This document shows positions 1-11,300 of a DNA stretch of 64,000 nucleotides, one piece after another. The translations under genes and the position numbers were made by a program. Position 1 is the first letter of the stretch; the number at the start of each line of letters is the position of its first letter. The notes under the pieces were generated by a model that was not told the DNA's origin, did not search any database, and saw nothing but the letters and a program-made list of their open reading frames with translations. This DNA is from Heterocephalus glaber (lineage: Eukaryota; Chordata; Mammalia; Rodentia; Bathyergidae). Location of the stretch: contig NW_004624742.1 of assembly GCF_000247695.1 (NCBI RefSeq), forward strand, positions 822,995 to 886,994, given 5' to 3'.

Positions 1-118
1 ACTCATGTAAAGGTACAAGATCCCAATGATGAATGTAACTGTATTTTATACCGAAAATGTACCAATAAACTTAATGGGGGAAAAAAAGTAAAAATAAAAA
101 TAAAAAAATAAAATACTA
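1..118 (+). mobile_element. L1 3' UTR end (LINE-1), cut by window edge
   Basis: Bases 1-80 match the last part of the L1 copy ending at about 3782 with about 4 mismatches, including GATGAATGTAACTGTATTTT and AATAAACTTAATGGGGG. An A-rich tail with AAATAAA units follows. The element is antisense to PTBP2 and sits in intron 5. Confidence 0.8.
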
Positions 119-467
119 TAATTACAATCCTTGAACTATGAAATCGAAAGACATGATCAACTATAACGTAAAAAGGATGATTAAAGAATACTGAATGGCA
201 TTTGAAAATTAAAAATCTGACTTCAAAAAAACTTTGCAACAGAAGGAAATTTGCATTGATTGTTTTCTCTGTCTGGAATAACCCAAATTAGATGGTGTGG
301 CTTATTCTCTAACCACTTTGAAATTATTATTCTAATGTTCCTTCTCAATAGGGTTTCCAGGGGCTATCCAAATTTAAAATTACAAGTTCCTCTCTCCAAC
401 TTACATCTCCTCACAGATTACCTATTTTTATTTTTATGTTACTTTCTTTTGAATCTAAAATGAGAAT

Positions 468-555
468 ATGGGGCTGGTGATTCAGCTCAGGATATAGCAC
501 TTGCCTAGTATGTGTGAGACCCTAGGTTTGATCCCCAGTACCACTAAAGCAGAAT
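468..555 (+). mobile_element. ID-type tRNA-derived SINE (older variant)
   Basis: It has an A-box-like CAGCTCAGGATATAGC segment and a B-box-like GGTTTGATCCCC, ending CAGTACC. It is flanked by an 11-bp target duplication AAAATGAGAAT (457-467 and 556-566). The middle differs from the abundant GGTTCCGCCGCC subtype of this window. Confidence 0.75.
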
Positions 556-599
556 AAAATGAGAATGTACTCATGAATTAGTAAAAAAAGAAAAAAAAT

Positions 600-1170
600 A
601 CAATCAGGATATAAAATGCCATTTTAATTGAACAGTATGGTAAGCTAAATGAATCAGGCACAAAGAAACAAAGTCAAATACCACATAATCTACCTTAAAT
701 GTACACTCTAAAAAACATGGAACTCATGAAACTAGACACGATTGTGGCTATGGGAGTAGGAAGTAGGGGACTGGGGGGGAGGGGTCCTAAGAGAAGGGAC
801 AGTTTTCTGTGATCTACTGTACAACAGGGGAGTTACAGTTAAAATAATTTATTATATATTTCAAAACAGCTAAAACAATAGATTTTAACACGTTCCCGTT
901 AGCTTGAACCACTGGTGGTACATGCATTGACTGCTGACTGTTTCATCAGGCCTCTTGTACCATTTGGTGGTTCGAGCTGGCAGGAATGAAACATGTTCAA
1001 ATCACAGCTGCCCAGCAGCCAGACAAATTATGGCCCATCATGAATGTGTTAAATGTTCTCACCACAGAGAAATGCTAAGTACTGGAGGTGGTAGATACAG
1101 TAATTAATTTGATTTGACAATATTTTAAGTGTATCAAAACATCACAATGTACCTACACATAAATGTATAT
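600..1170 (+). mobile_element. Ancient L1 3' end, interrupted at 889-1048
   Basis: It carries motifs of mammalian L1 3' ends: GAAACTAGACACGATTGTGG, a G-rich tract near 770, TGTTCTCACCACAGAGAAAT, and ACATCACAATGTACC near the end. The L1 sequence stops at a TTAA at 885-888 and resumes directly after a second TTAA at 1049-1052. Confidence 0.6.
889..1048. mobile_element. Miniature TTAA element (piggyBac-like MITE)
   Basis: This 160-bp block lies between two TTAA copies (885-888, 1049-1052) inside an older L1. Its ends are imperfect inverted repeats: CACGTTCCCG at the left and CACATTCATG when the right end is reverse-complemented. A second inverted repeat lies inside (902-921 with 957-977). It has no coding capacity and is richer in GC than the L1 around it. 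A TTAA duplication with short terminal inverted repeats is typical of piggyBac-superfamily nonautonomous elements. The family name is not recognised. Confidence 0.65.
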
Positions 1171-1231
1171 ATTTTTTATTAAAGGAAAAATAGAGAATAA
1201 AATTTCTTTTGGTATACTTCATGATAAATTC

Positions 1232-1373
1232 TTTTTCCTGAGACAGGGTCTTGTTTCGTAATTCAGGCCAGTCTTGAACTATGTACCCCAGGCTGGCCTC
1301 AAACTCACAAGTGACTCTTTTGCCTCAGTCTCCCAAGTGCTGGGACTACAACGGTAGGCCACCACACCCAGCA
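1232..1373 (-). mobile_element. B1-type SINE (7SL-derived)
   Basis: The reverse complement carries the B1/Alu features GGTGGCCTAC, GTAGTCCCAGCACTTGGGAG, GAGGCA, CAGGCTGGCCTCAAACTCAC in reverse sense, and CCTGTCTCAGG before the A tail. It lies in intron 5, in the same orientation as PTBP2. Confidence 0.8.
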
Positions 1374-2222
1374 CTTAATGAAAAAAGTAATTTTCTTGTT
1401 CAAAAGGATTGAACTTTATTATCAAATTCAACCAACAAAGACAGCTGAAATGCTAACCCCCATCTTCTGGACAAAAAGTTTTACAACTGTATTTTTCACA
1501 AACAATCATTTCAGGTGACCTTTTCTTTAAAAGAAAAAAAAAAGTAATGAAAATCTGATTATCTCCATTAAAAACAAAAAAGAACCAGGTGATGTGTATG
1601 TTTCACTAAAACTATCAGAAATAATTAGCTTAAATAGTATTTTAAAAGAGATAGTTTTAGACCACACGGTAATCTTAAATATTTAGTTTTAAAAACATGC
1701 TTGTATTATTTTTTAACACATTAAATTTAAACAATTTTTTTATATTACATGTTTAAAACATCAATTATACTTATATACTCTTTATTCTTAAGATTTCTTT
1801 CCCCTGGGAAATCATTAACACATTCTCAAAAGGAGTACTTTCAAAAGAAATTAAGACCTATAAAGAGTCAACTAACAGCAGTGCATTTCAAAATCTAAAG
1901 TCTAAACAGCAAAGTTGTACAATTTATGCAATAAGTTCTACTCCTATAAAGATTCTATATACAAATTTTAACTTGCATCAGGAAAAAAAACTTCTGACCA
2001 GGGCTTTTAAAATTAATTCATCCAGTACTATTTTAGAACATGAAAATAATAAACTACATATAGTTTCAGTAAATGAAGGCAATATTTAATAGTATATAAT
2101 ACACAAAGATACCTTTTAAAAAAGAAAATGCATACCGAGTGGTTAAACATTTTCTTTCTGTTAATATATTTATGAAACTCTTAATATGTTCTATGTCACT
2201 GTACATAGCTATACATACTCAC

Positions 2223-2366
2223 TTGGTTTAATGTATTATCTGTCTTTAGTTCTTTGTGATTAGAGTACTGGATATAAATTGGTTGGTTACGAAGATGAGG
2301 TGTCACAGCAGAATAGTAATTAACCATAGTAATAGCGGCTTCCTCTGTTGCTAGTTCCAAAAATGC
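2223..2366 (-). CDS. PTBP2: PTBP2 exon 5 (144 nt), end of RRM1
   Basis: The acceptor AG lies at 2368-2367 and the donor GTGAGT at 2222-2217. The 48 codons encode residues 97-144, from [11 protein letters not shown] through [14 protein letters not shown] to DNTLNQ. This is the RNP1 half, the second helix and the last strand of RRM1, plus the start of the linker to RRM2. The next exon was not found between 1 and 2222, so intron 5 continues past the left edge. Confidence 0.97.
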
Positions 2367-5300
2367 CTGAAATTTTAAATAGCAAATTTTAATACTATGC
2401 ATTAAAATCAAATAAACAAATTAGGAATTGTAACTATCTGTATAATCTATTCATCTAGTTTTAAAAAATCAATTACTCAGAATATAAACTTCAAATTACA
2501 TTTAAATGTTCTAGTAAGTAGAATTAGAAATCTCTTACTGGAATTTAAGTATGCAATTAAAGCTAACTTCAAAAAAACTTTTTGAATAACAGTGCTTCTG
2601 CATTCCACCTATGATTTCCTATACCCCACAAATATATTTCCCTCAACAAAAGCTAGAAAAAATAAACATTTTCTAGCATCAGAATTTTACCATGATTACT
2701 CTAGAGAATTTAAAAAGTAATACAACACACAGAAAAAAATTTAAACATTAACTGTCAGATTAACTACAACACTATTATGTTAAATTTCATATATTCTGTT
2801 AAATAGTATCATTAGAAATTTTAAAACAATATTGCATACTCAATATACCTATGCTTTTCCGGTATAGTTATACCTACTGAATAAAAGATATTCAGACTCA
2901 ATGATTAATTTCTGCTACCAGATCAGTATTTACCTGAAATAAACTTAAGAATAAGATGCTAATAGTGCCTCTACTGATCTCTGATACCACAAACAACAGA
3001 GCCACCATAAAAGAACACTTCATTTGTATTTTCCACTACTACTTTTCAAAAATCATTAAAAGTCCTAAAGTGAATACAAAAGATAAAATTTGAACTATGG
3101 CAACTCATTTGTTTTGGGTAACTAGGATTAGTTTCCTACACTCACCTACTAAGAAAAGTCTTCAAGTTTTTTCAGAAAATTAATACTTTTATTACAACTC
3201 ATACATATAGTACAATTTGGGGTTTATCATTTTATAAGCTTTGAAAGAACTGTACCTGGTTTTTTCCTTTCAGCATAAGGATGTTGGTCACCTTACCAAA
3301 AGGTAAGCCTAAAGCAATAACTTCAGTTTCTGTCACTTCACCAGGTAATTTTCGAATGTGAAGTACACGAGAAGGAGCACCGTCCATTTTATCTTCTCCT
3401 TTAAATTTCTTGCTGTCATTACCATTGGCTGAAAGACATTTTAAAAATAGTCTTTATTATGTTAAGAATAAATTAATTCTTGTCATTTATATAAGAGCTA
3501 CAAAACAAAGCTTAAAAATATAGTTGAAGGAAGAAAAGGTCTAAAAGAGCAGGGGAATTGGGAGGGGGTAGGGGAAGGGAAAAAAGGGTAAGGAAAAAAT
3601 ATGAGAAGAGGAAAAAAATGGAAACAAGGTCTTTGAAAATAGGGAAGGGTGGAGGGGGTGAAGGGAGAGCAAGAGAAGGGGAAAAAAAATAAGAACCAAG
3701 AGACTCATGTAATGGTACAAGATCCTAATGATGAATGTAACTGTATTTTATACTGAAAATGTATCAATAAACTTAATGGGGGGGGAATATATATATATAG
3801 TTGACCATCAACTCCTAAAAGTTCAAAACTAAGTTTTCAAAGTAATGGAGAATACCATTAATTATTAAGTAAAATTAAGTTATCACTTAAAATTGCTGTG
3901 AAATATATTTCTGAACAGTATATGCAGAGAGTAATAAGTGATTTGGAAAAACATTAAAATGCAGTATCATTAAAAAACTATCCAATCACTAAATAATATA
4001 ATTACATTGTAAATTAATCATCTATTCAGACTAATGGAAATACAGATTTCTTCTTATCCAAAGGCGATACATCCAAAGATCCAGAAACCATGGATAGTAC
4101 ACCAAATCCTACATATACATTTTCTTTTCCTATACATATATATATGATAGCTTAATTTATAACCTAGGCATAGTAAGAGGTTAATAAAAACTGACAAAAT
4201 AGATAAAATGATAAAATGGTAAAATAGAACTAAAACAGTATACTGAAATAAAAGCTTGTACTTTGAGAATACTATTAAGTAAAATTAAGGGTTACTTCAA
4301 CACAAGCATTTCAATACCATGACAGTCAATCTTAAAACTACTACGCGTGTAAACTGACAGGGCTAGCTTATACAGAATCTATCTACCAGACAAGGGAAAG
4401 AGTATTAGCCACAGCAAGACCTGGCATTTCCGATGAAATATTTTCAGCTGAGGTTTATCGAAGGTAAATGAAGCTACAAAAAGCAAAATGATGCATAAGG
4501 CAGGTCTACTATATAGAATTTTTTTCTGAAAAAACTGGTTTGGCAAAAATTAGATTATAAATTTTACCTAAGAAATTATAAATTGTTCAATTTGGAAAAT
4601 GTTGTCATGCTGCAATACCATAAAAAAGATTATGTGGCCAATCCACACTACAGCTTATCTACAAATGAATCTCTTAATTTGTTAGTATTACTATGTTGGG
4701 AGCAATGCTACATAATTCTAGGGAAAAATAATTTGAGTAGGCCTAGTTCTCCAGCCTACAGGCCAGCTATGACATTCCAGAAAAAAATGCATTTTGGCCT
4801 CGGGTCACAACTGAGATCTCAGTGATCCTGCAATGCTGTAAAGCTCCAGGACAAGACCACACCTCCGGGAGCCAGGGAGGAACCAAATCTTCATCTGCGT
4901 AGTTTCTCATGGTTCTTAGATTTCCACTGCCCCCCCAGTCTTTTGTTACACCTTGTTTATCCCAAAGTGAAGTACTGAACTCTGCATTTCACTTGTTACA
5001 TTTGTTTTCCCATGTACTGAATAAAAGGTGCTGCAAGCTAGGGGGTCTTTGTCTTTGCTGCCCAGAGCAGCACTGATCAGACCCAAAGCTCAGCTTCTTC
5101 TCAGTCTCATTTTTCTACCTTTCCTGTAATTCGCCCTGTGCTGCCATGGCTCACAGGAGACTAGGACTTACTGCAGAGGTTCTAGTAACGTCCCCTTCCC
5201 CTGTTCCCTACATTACTACATAATCTATTTAAATATTTTGTAGCTATTAGTATCACCATCCTCTAAATTACTCATTAAGGTATTATCACTCTGAGCCTTA

Positions 5301-8300
5301 AAGTAAATATATTTCAATCAACAGATTATTTATTTGCCTTCATTTCTCAGCTGACCTAAAATAATCTTATTAAGGATGTCTGTAAAAAAAGGAATCTTTT
5401 ATGCAGAACTGTTTGAAAGACACAATGCCAGATCAATCACAATAGTCTATACACTCAAGGATATTTTTTAAATGCTAAAATGACGAATTGTTATACAACC
5501 AAGAATACACATGTATACTTCATTTTATATAAAATTTTAAGTACTTTATGATACCCCTAAAACACTCAACATTATCTATAAAACTTGATCTCTTAAGTGC
5601 CATCATCCACATACTGATTCTTGATATATTTATTGAGACTCAGGGATTTGTCTCGGACTGTTTTAGGCTATGGAAATACAGAATGAACATTATGAGTCTG
5701 ATGCCTGAGGCTCTACAGTCTAGTGGAAGAGGAAGGCTAATACATGAACCAGATAATTTCTTATAAGTGCTGTTAAGAAAGTAGAATGATGTGATTAAAA
5801 ATGATTTAGTGAAGGGCTTTAAGAGAGTGTTAGCAATGATTTTATTAGATGACCAGAGAAGATATATCTAAAAGATAATATGTAAACTTACTGATAATTT
5901 ATTTGTTAAACTATATGTAAGTCATATCTTACTTTGAGAGAGTCAAATAGACATATACAATTGAAGGATCACACAATGCATCTATGTTGACTTTGTACAG
6001 CAAAACATTAAGCTGCAGCTTTTGAATAATTAGCCTGCCAATTTTGGCTAACTAGCTCTTCTACTCGCCAGAAATTTATAACAAACAAACAACTACAACA
6101 ACAAAAACCATATAACCCTATGGGAAACTATCTACTGCCTTTCATTACCGAGGAAGATTTTACATACATAGGCACCTAAACTTTCTATTTTGTAATAGCT
6201 TCTAACAAAAATCGAGTCTGTGTAAATTAAACCAAATAATCTACAATATATACATATACCTTTTAAAACATATAACTGGCATTTACAGACATATTCTTCT
6301 AATGTAGGACTGAGGCCTCTTCTCAGAAAAGCAGTTTTGAGTACAGAAAGTTGGTAAGTTATTATTCATTAATTTGTTTGAATAACAAGGACAAATACAT
6401 CACAATCAACACCCCATGAGTTACAATTTTAGGATACTCAATTCAGCAAATTTCAGTTTCTCTTATTTTGGTTTGTCCTTTCCCTTCTGGGAGAAAGGCA
6501 AGGAGGAAAAAATATCCCACAATAAAGACATTACCATTGTACCTATACAGAAAAAAGGCTTCCCCTTTCAAATGATTTTCAGAATATAAGCCCTACCAAA
6601 AAACAAAAGCCTGACTACACCTATGTTAAGAGAATTTATCTTAGATGTCAGATGCTCTTTGGACAGTGGATGGTGGGTGGCTAAATGTTCAAGGTCAGAC
6701 AGTTACTAACTGGTAAAAACAAGAAATAATAGAAATGGGATTAAAACTCATGGAGTAAGAGTAGTATGACTCCATCATCTCTGTTCTTCAATCACTACTC
6801 TATAGGAAGATCCCAAAGACAAACTTCACCTTTCATATGATGGCCTGAAGAGATCTTTCCTTTTCTCCCAAAGACCAGCCACCTACAGTTTAACCATCAA
6901 AATGTATGAGATCTTCCTTTTTCCCCCCAAAGACCAAGCCAGCTATCAAGTAATCATCAAAATTTATATCCTCTCTTCACTCAGTTAAGAGCCTCAAGAG
7001 AGTAACTACTAAGTATTCATCCTTAATTCTATGAAAATCTTCATTTTCAATAACCAGTACTATGAAAATGGGAAATGGGGACTTTTTCAATCATACAATG
7101 AAGTCTATTTTCACATATTAAAAAATCTGAATCTGAGGCAGGGGGAGTGTAGACCTCAACTTACTGTTTAGGCTACTTATTACTCCAGCAGAGAAGTAAG
7201 TCGAATTAGGTCTATCTTACTTAAATGATCTATGATTATTTAGTAGTCCAGAGAAATCTGGACTTCTCCCCATGTTTCTTTCCCTTCATTTAAACCCAGA
7301 AACTTTTGTTAGTATATATAAAACTAGTAATAATTCAAATGATTTTAGGACTTCAGCTCAATTAACAAGATATATAGTAATGCTTTTACTTATGCATACA
7401 AGTTCCATACACATAGCAAAAATCTTTACACCATTTTCTCTATTAATCAGTCCTTTTAAAGCCTTTTAGTTATGGAGGATGTTCATCTACTTACAAATTA
7501 AACACAAAACTTAAAAACTGTTTCTACTCAAGTACTTATCTTCCAAACTCAAAATCCAGTTTTCTGTCTCAACTCTAAAATTATCACCTTTACCTTTGAT
7601 CAGTTTATCACTTTTCATTTCCTGAGTGATCTTTGCTCTTCACAGGTTTTTCTTGCAGTTTTTCACATAAATGGATCTTGCTAAAATCCTAAGTACTTTG
7701 TTAAATCATATCCATCAGTGATCCAGAACTATTATCTTCCTCTTCCTTACTGAAGTTCTCTATTCTCATAAAACCCCCAACAAGTTCCACTTTTACATTC
7801 TCAACTTCCTTGACTCAGTATCTCCTTGGAATCTATTTATTCCTGAACACTGTTGGAATTTCCTAAGCTGTTCTGACCTTAAGGTTCTTCCTATATTTAC
7901 TTGATTCAGTACCTGAGTTTCAACAATAACCTCATTTAATTTGTAAATCTTTTATTTTAACCCCACTCATTTACCATCACATGTATTTTCAACTGAATAC
8001 AAACATGAAGTCAAACACTTCAAAACTTCACACACTTCATCTGTATTTTTTTTCCTAATATAGCAATCTGAAGACACTATCCACCCCTCCACACACACAT
8101 ACCTCTAGGGTTGTACCTACCAAATTTTGACACATACAGTATTTTCATCCAGTGAGAAATATGTCCCTTGTGATAGCCTCCGATTCCTTAACTGTTCAGA
8201 ACGATGTATTTTGATTTCTAAATATCTTGTGCTTTCTTACATTTTTTATTTTCTAATTTAATTCCAGTATAATCATGTGAGTTTTCAACCATTTGAGTTA

Positions 8301-11300
8301 GCTTATGATCCAATATAGGCTATATCATGATGAGTATCGTATGTATACTTGATACTTTCGAGTTTCTGGGTGTAATTTCCAGTTTCCAGTTTCTGGATGT
8401 AGTTTCCTAAATGTGAGTTAAGTCAAGATGACTAAGCGGTGTTCAAATCTTCTATTACTATGAAGAACGTGAAAAATAATCAACTTCCTGGATGTCTCTT
8501 TAGCTGGGATGTTTCTCTTCATGTATTTCAAAGCTGGGTTATTACTAGCATGCAAATTAAGGATGTTAGTTGTTTAATAAACTGACACTTTCAGCATTAT
8601 GAAATATGTTTTTACATCAGTAATACCCCTTTGTCTTGACTGTTACTATTTCACGTTAATATAATGACAATTTTCTTGCGCTTTCTGTTTTCATGGAATA
8701 AAATTTTCCTTTTACTTGTCTTTATATTTTAACCTAAGGCAGAGATGGTGTAGTTAGATCCTTTTTTTTCCAGTCTGAAATCTCTGCCTTTTAACTCAAT
8801 TGTCTAGACCATAATATCCAAAAAAAGGTAACATAAAGCCACCTAATATAAAACTTCATTTTTCAGAATAATTTTAAATTCAAAGCAAAACTGAGAAGGT
8901 TTTTCATATATGTACTCCTTGCCCCCACAAATGCATAGACTCTCCCACATCATCAATATTTACCACCAGAGTGGCAAATTTATTATAAATGATGAACTAA
9001 TGTTGACACATCAGAAGCACACAAAGCTCATAGTTTACAGTGAGTTCACTACTATTGTCATACATTCTTGGATTTGTATAATGAGTGTTTATCATTATAG
9101 CATCATACAAAGTATTGTCACTGCCCTAGAAATTCTGTGGTTCCACTCCACCCCAATCCCTAGCAACTACTGATCTTTTTTACCATCTCTGTATTTTTGC
9201 CTTTTCCAGAATGTTACATACTGTAGCTGGACTCATATGGTATGTAGACTTTTCAGATTGGCTTCTTTCACTTAGTAGGCATTTAAGGTTCTTCCTTATC
9301 TCTTCATTGGCTTCTTAGCCCATTTCTTTTTAACACAGAATAATACAGTCCACTGTCCACATGTACCAGAGTTGTTCATCCATTTACCTACTGCAGGACA
9401 TCTCGGTTCTTTCCCCAAGTTTTCGAAATTATGAAGAAAACTGCTGTGAACATTTTGCAGAATTTTTTTATGAGCTTAAGTTTTCAACTCCTTTCAATAA
9501 ATACCACAGAGCACAACTGCTGACACTGTATAGTAAGAGTATAATTAGTTTTGCAAGAAAAGATGAAAGAGTCTGCTAAATTAGGTTTAGCATTCCTACC
9601 AACAAATGAGTTGATCTACATTTACTGTCAACATTTGATGACAGCGTACTGAATCTTGGTCTCTTTAAGATGTATATATTTAATTTGTACAACTTGACAG
9701 AATTTGACATATGTATATATATCTATAAAACCAACTCCAAAAAAGAGCACAGATGATCCTCTGGATCAGCAGGGCTCTTAACTGTGTATGCAATTTATCC
9801 CTGATTTAAAGTTTCTGAAAGACTATTTAAGTAAATTCCAAAAAGCAAAACTTGAATTTGACATGCCCTGAGTACTACATTGAATTCATGAAAATGAACT
9901 GTTGTGTGGGCAATGAAATAGGTATCATGAATAAATGAAATAATATATATAGGAGGATGTGCATAGTTTATGTGTAAATACTGTGCCATTTTATATAAAA
10001 GGACTCGCGCATTCTCAAATTTTGGCATTCTTGGTGAAGAGGACTCCTATAACCAAACCCTCTGATCGCAAGGGATGGCTGTGTATATATATGTATCTGT
10101 CACTCCCAAAGTTTCCCTGTGCCCCTTGCTACTCCACACTCCACTGTTCTTACCCTCAAAACTCCTAGTAACCACCAATGTGCTTTAGATTAGTTTTAAT
10201 TTCCTGGAGTTTTACATTTAATAGAATCACAAAGGACTCTTTTTCTACCCATCTTTCACATAATTTTGTTGTTGTAATCAATAACTCATTCTATGACTGC
10301 ATGTATTCCATTGTATGTAAATACCACATGTCAAAACAGCAAACTATTTATTCATCTGTTGATGGACCTTTGGGTTTGTCCAGTTTTGAGTTATTACAAA
10401 TAAAGCTGCTAAGAACATTCATATAAGAGTTTTTAAATAAACAAATGTCTTCATTTTTATTAGGTAAATAAAAGTCTAGGAGACAAACAGCAAGGTCCCA
10501 CAGTAAGTATATTAATTTTTTTAAGAAACTGCCAAACTGTTTTCCAAAGTACTCCTATAATTTCACATTCCCAAAAGTGCTTGAGTGTCACAGTTCTTCC
10601 ACATTCTCTCCAAAACCTAGTATAGCCTTTTTACATTTCAGTCTTTCTAATGGGTATGTATGCATGCCATCTCCCAGTTTCAATTTACATTTAATAAATA
10701 ATTAGATGCTAAGCATCTTTTTCATGCTTATATGCCATATAATTATCTTTTCCGCTGAACTATCAGTTTAAGTATTTTGGCCAATTTATACTTGTTAGTA
10801 CCTTGTTGCTGAGTTTTTTATATATTCTGATGTTATATACATTTTGAATATAAATACTTTATCAGCTATATGCTTTATAAACATGTTCTGCCCCTCAATG
10901 GCCTGTTTTATTAAATTTTGCTTGAAGAGCAGAAATATTTACTTATGAAAGCAAGTCATATAGATTGTACATTTCTAAGAAATGTCTGCCTAATTCAAAG
11001 TCACAAAGATTTTTACACTGCATTTTTTTCTGAAAGTGTTAAAATTTTTGATTATACATTTTAGGTTATGATCCATTTAGGACTAAGTTTTGTATGCATT
11101 GGGAGATACAGTGCCAAAATTTTTTTTCTGGCATCATATCCAATATTTATAGCACTGTTACAAAGTCTGCCACTGAATGAACTTTTCACCTTTATCAAAA
11201 TTCAGTGGTCCATAACTGTGTGGATAAACTTTTTCTTTTTTTGGTAATGGGGATCAAACTCGGGACCTTGCCCTTGGGAGGCAGGCAGTGGAACCACTGA

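Noticed and set aside
2196..2411. 71-codon open frame extending past both ends of the exon 5 coding region
   Set aside because: Only 2223-2366 is coding. The extension is intron read through the splice sites, whose positions are fixed by GT/AG and frame.
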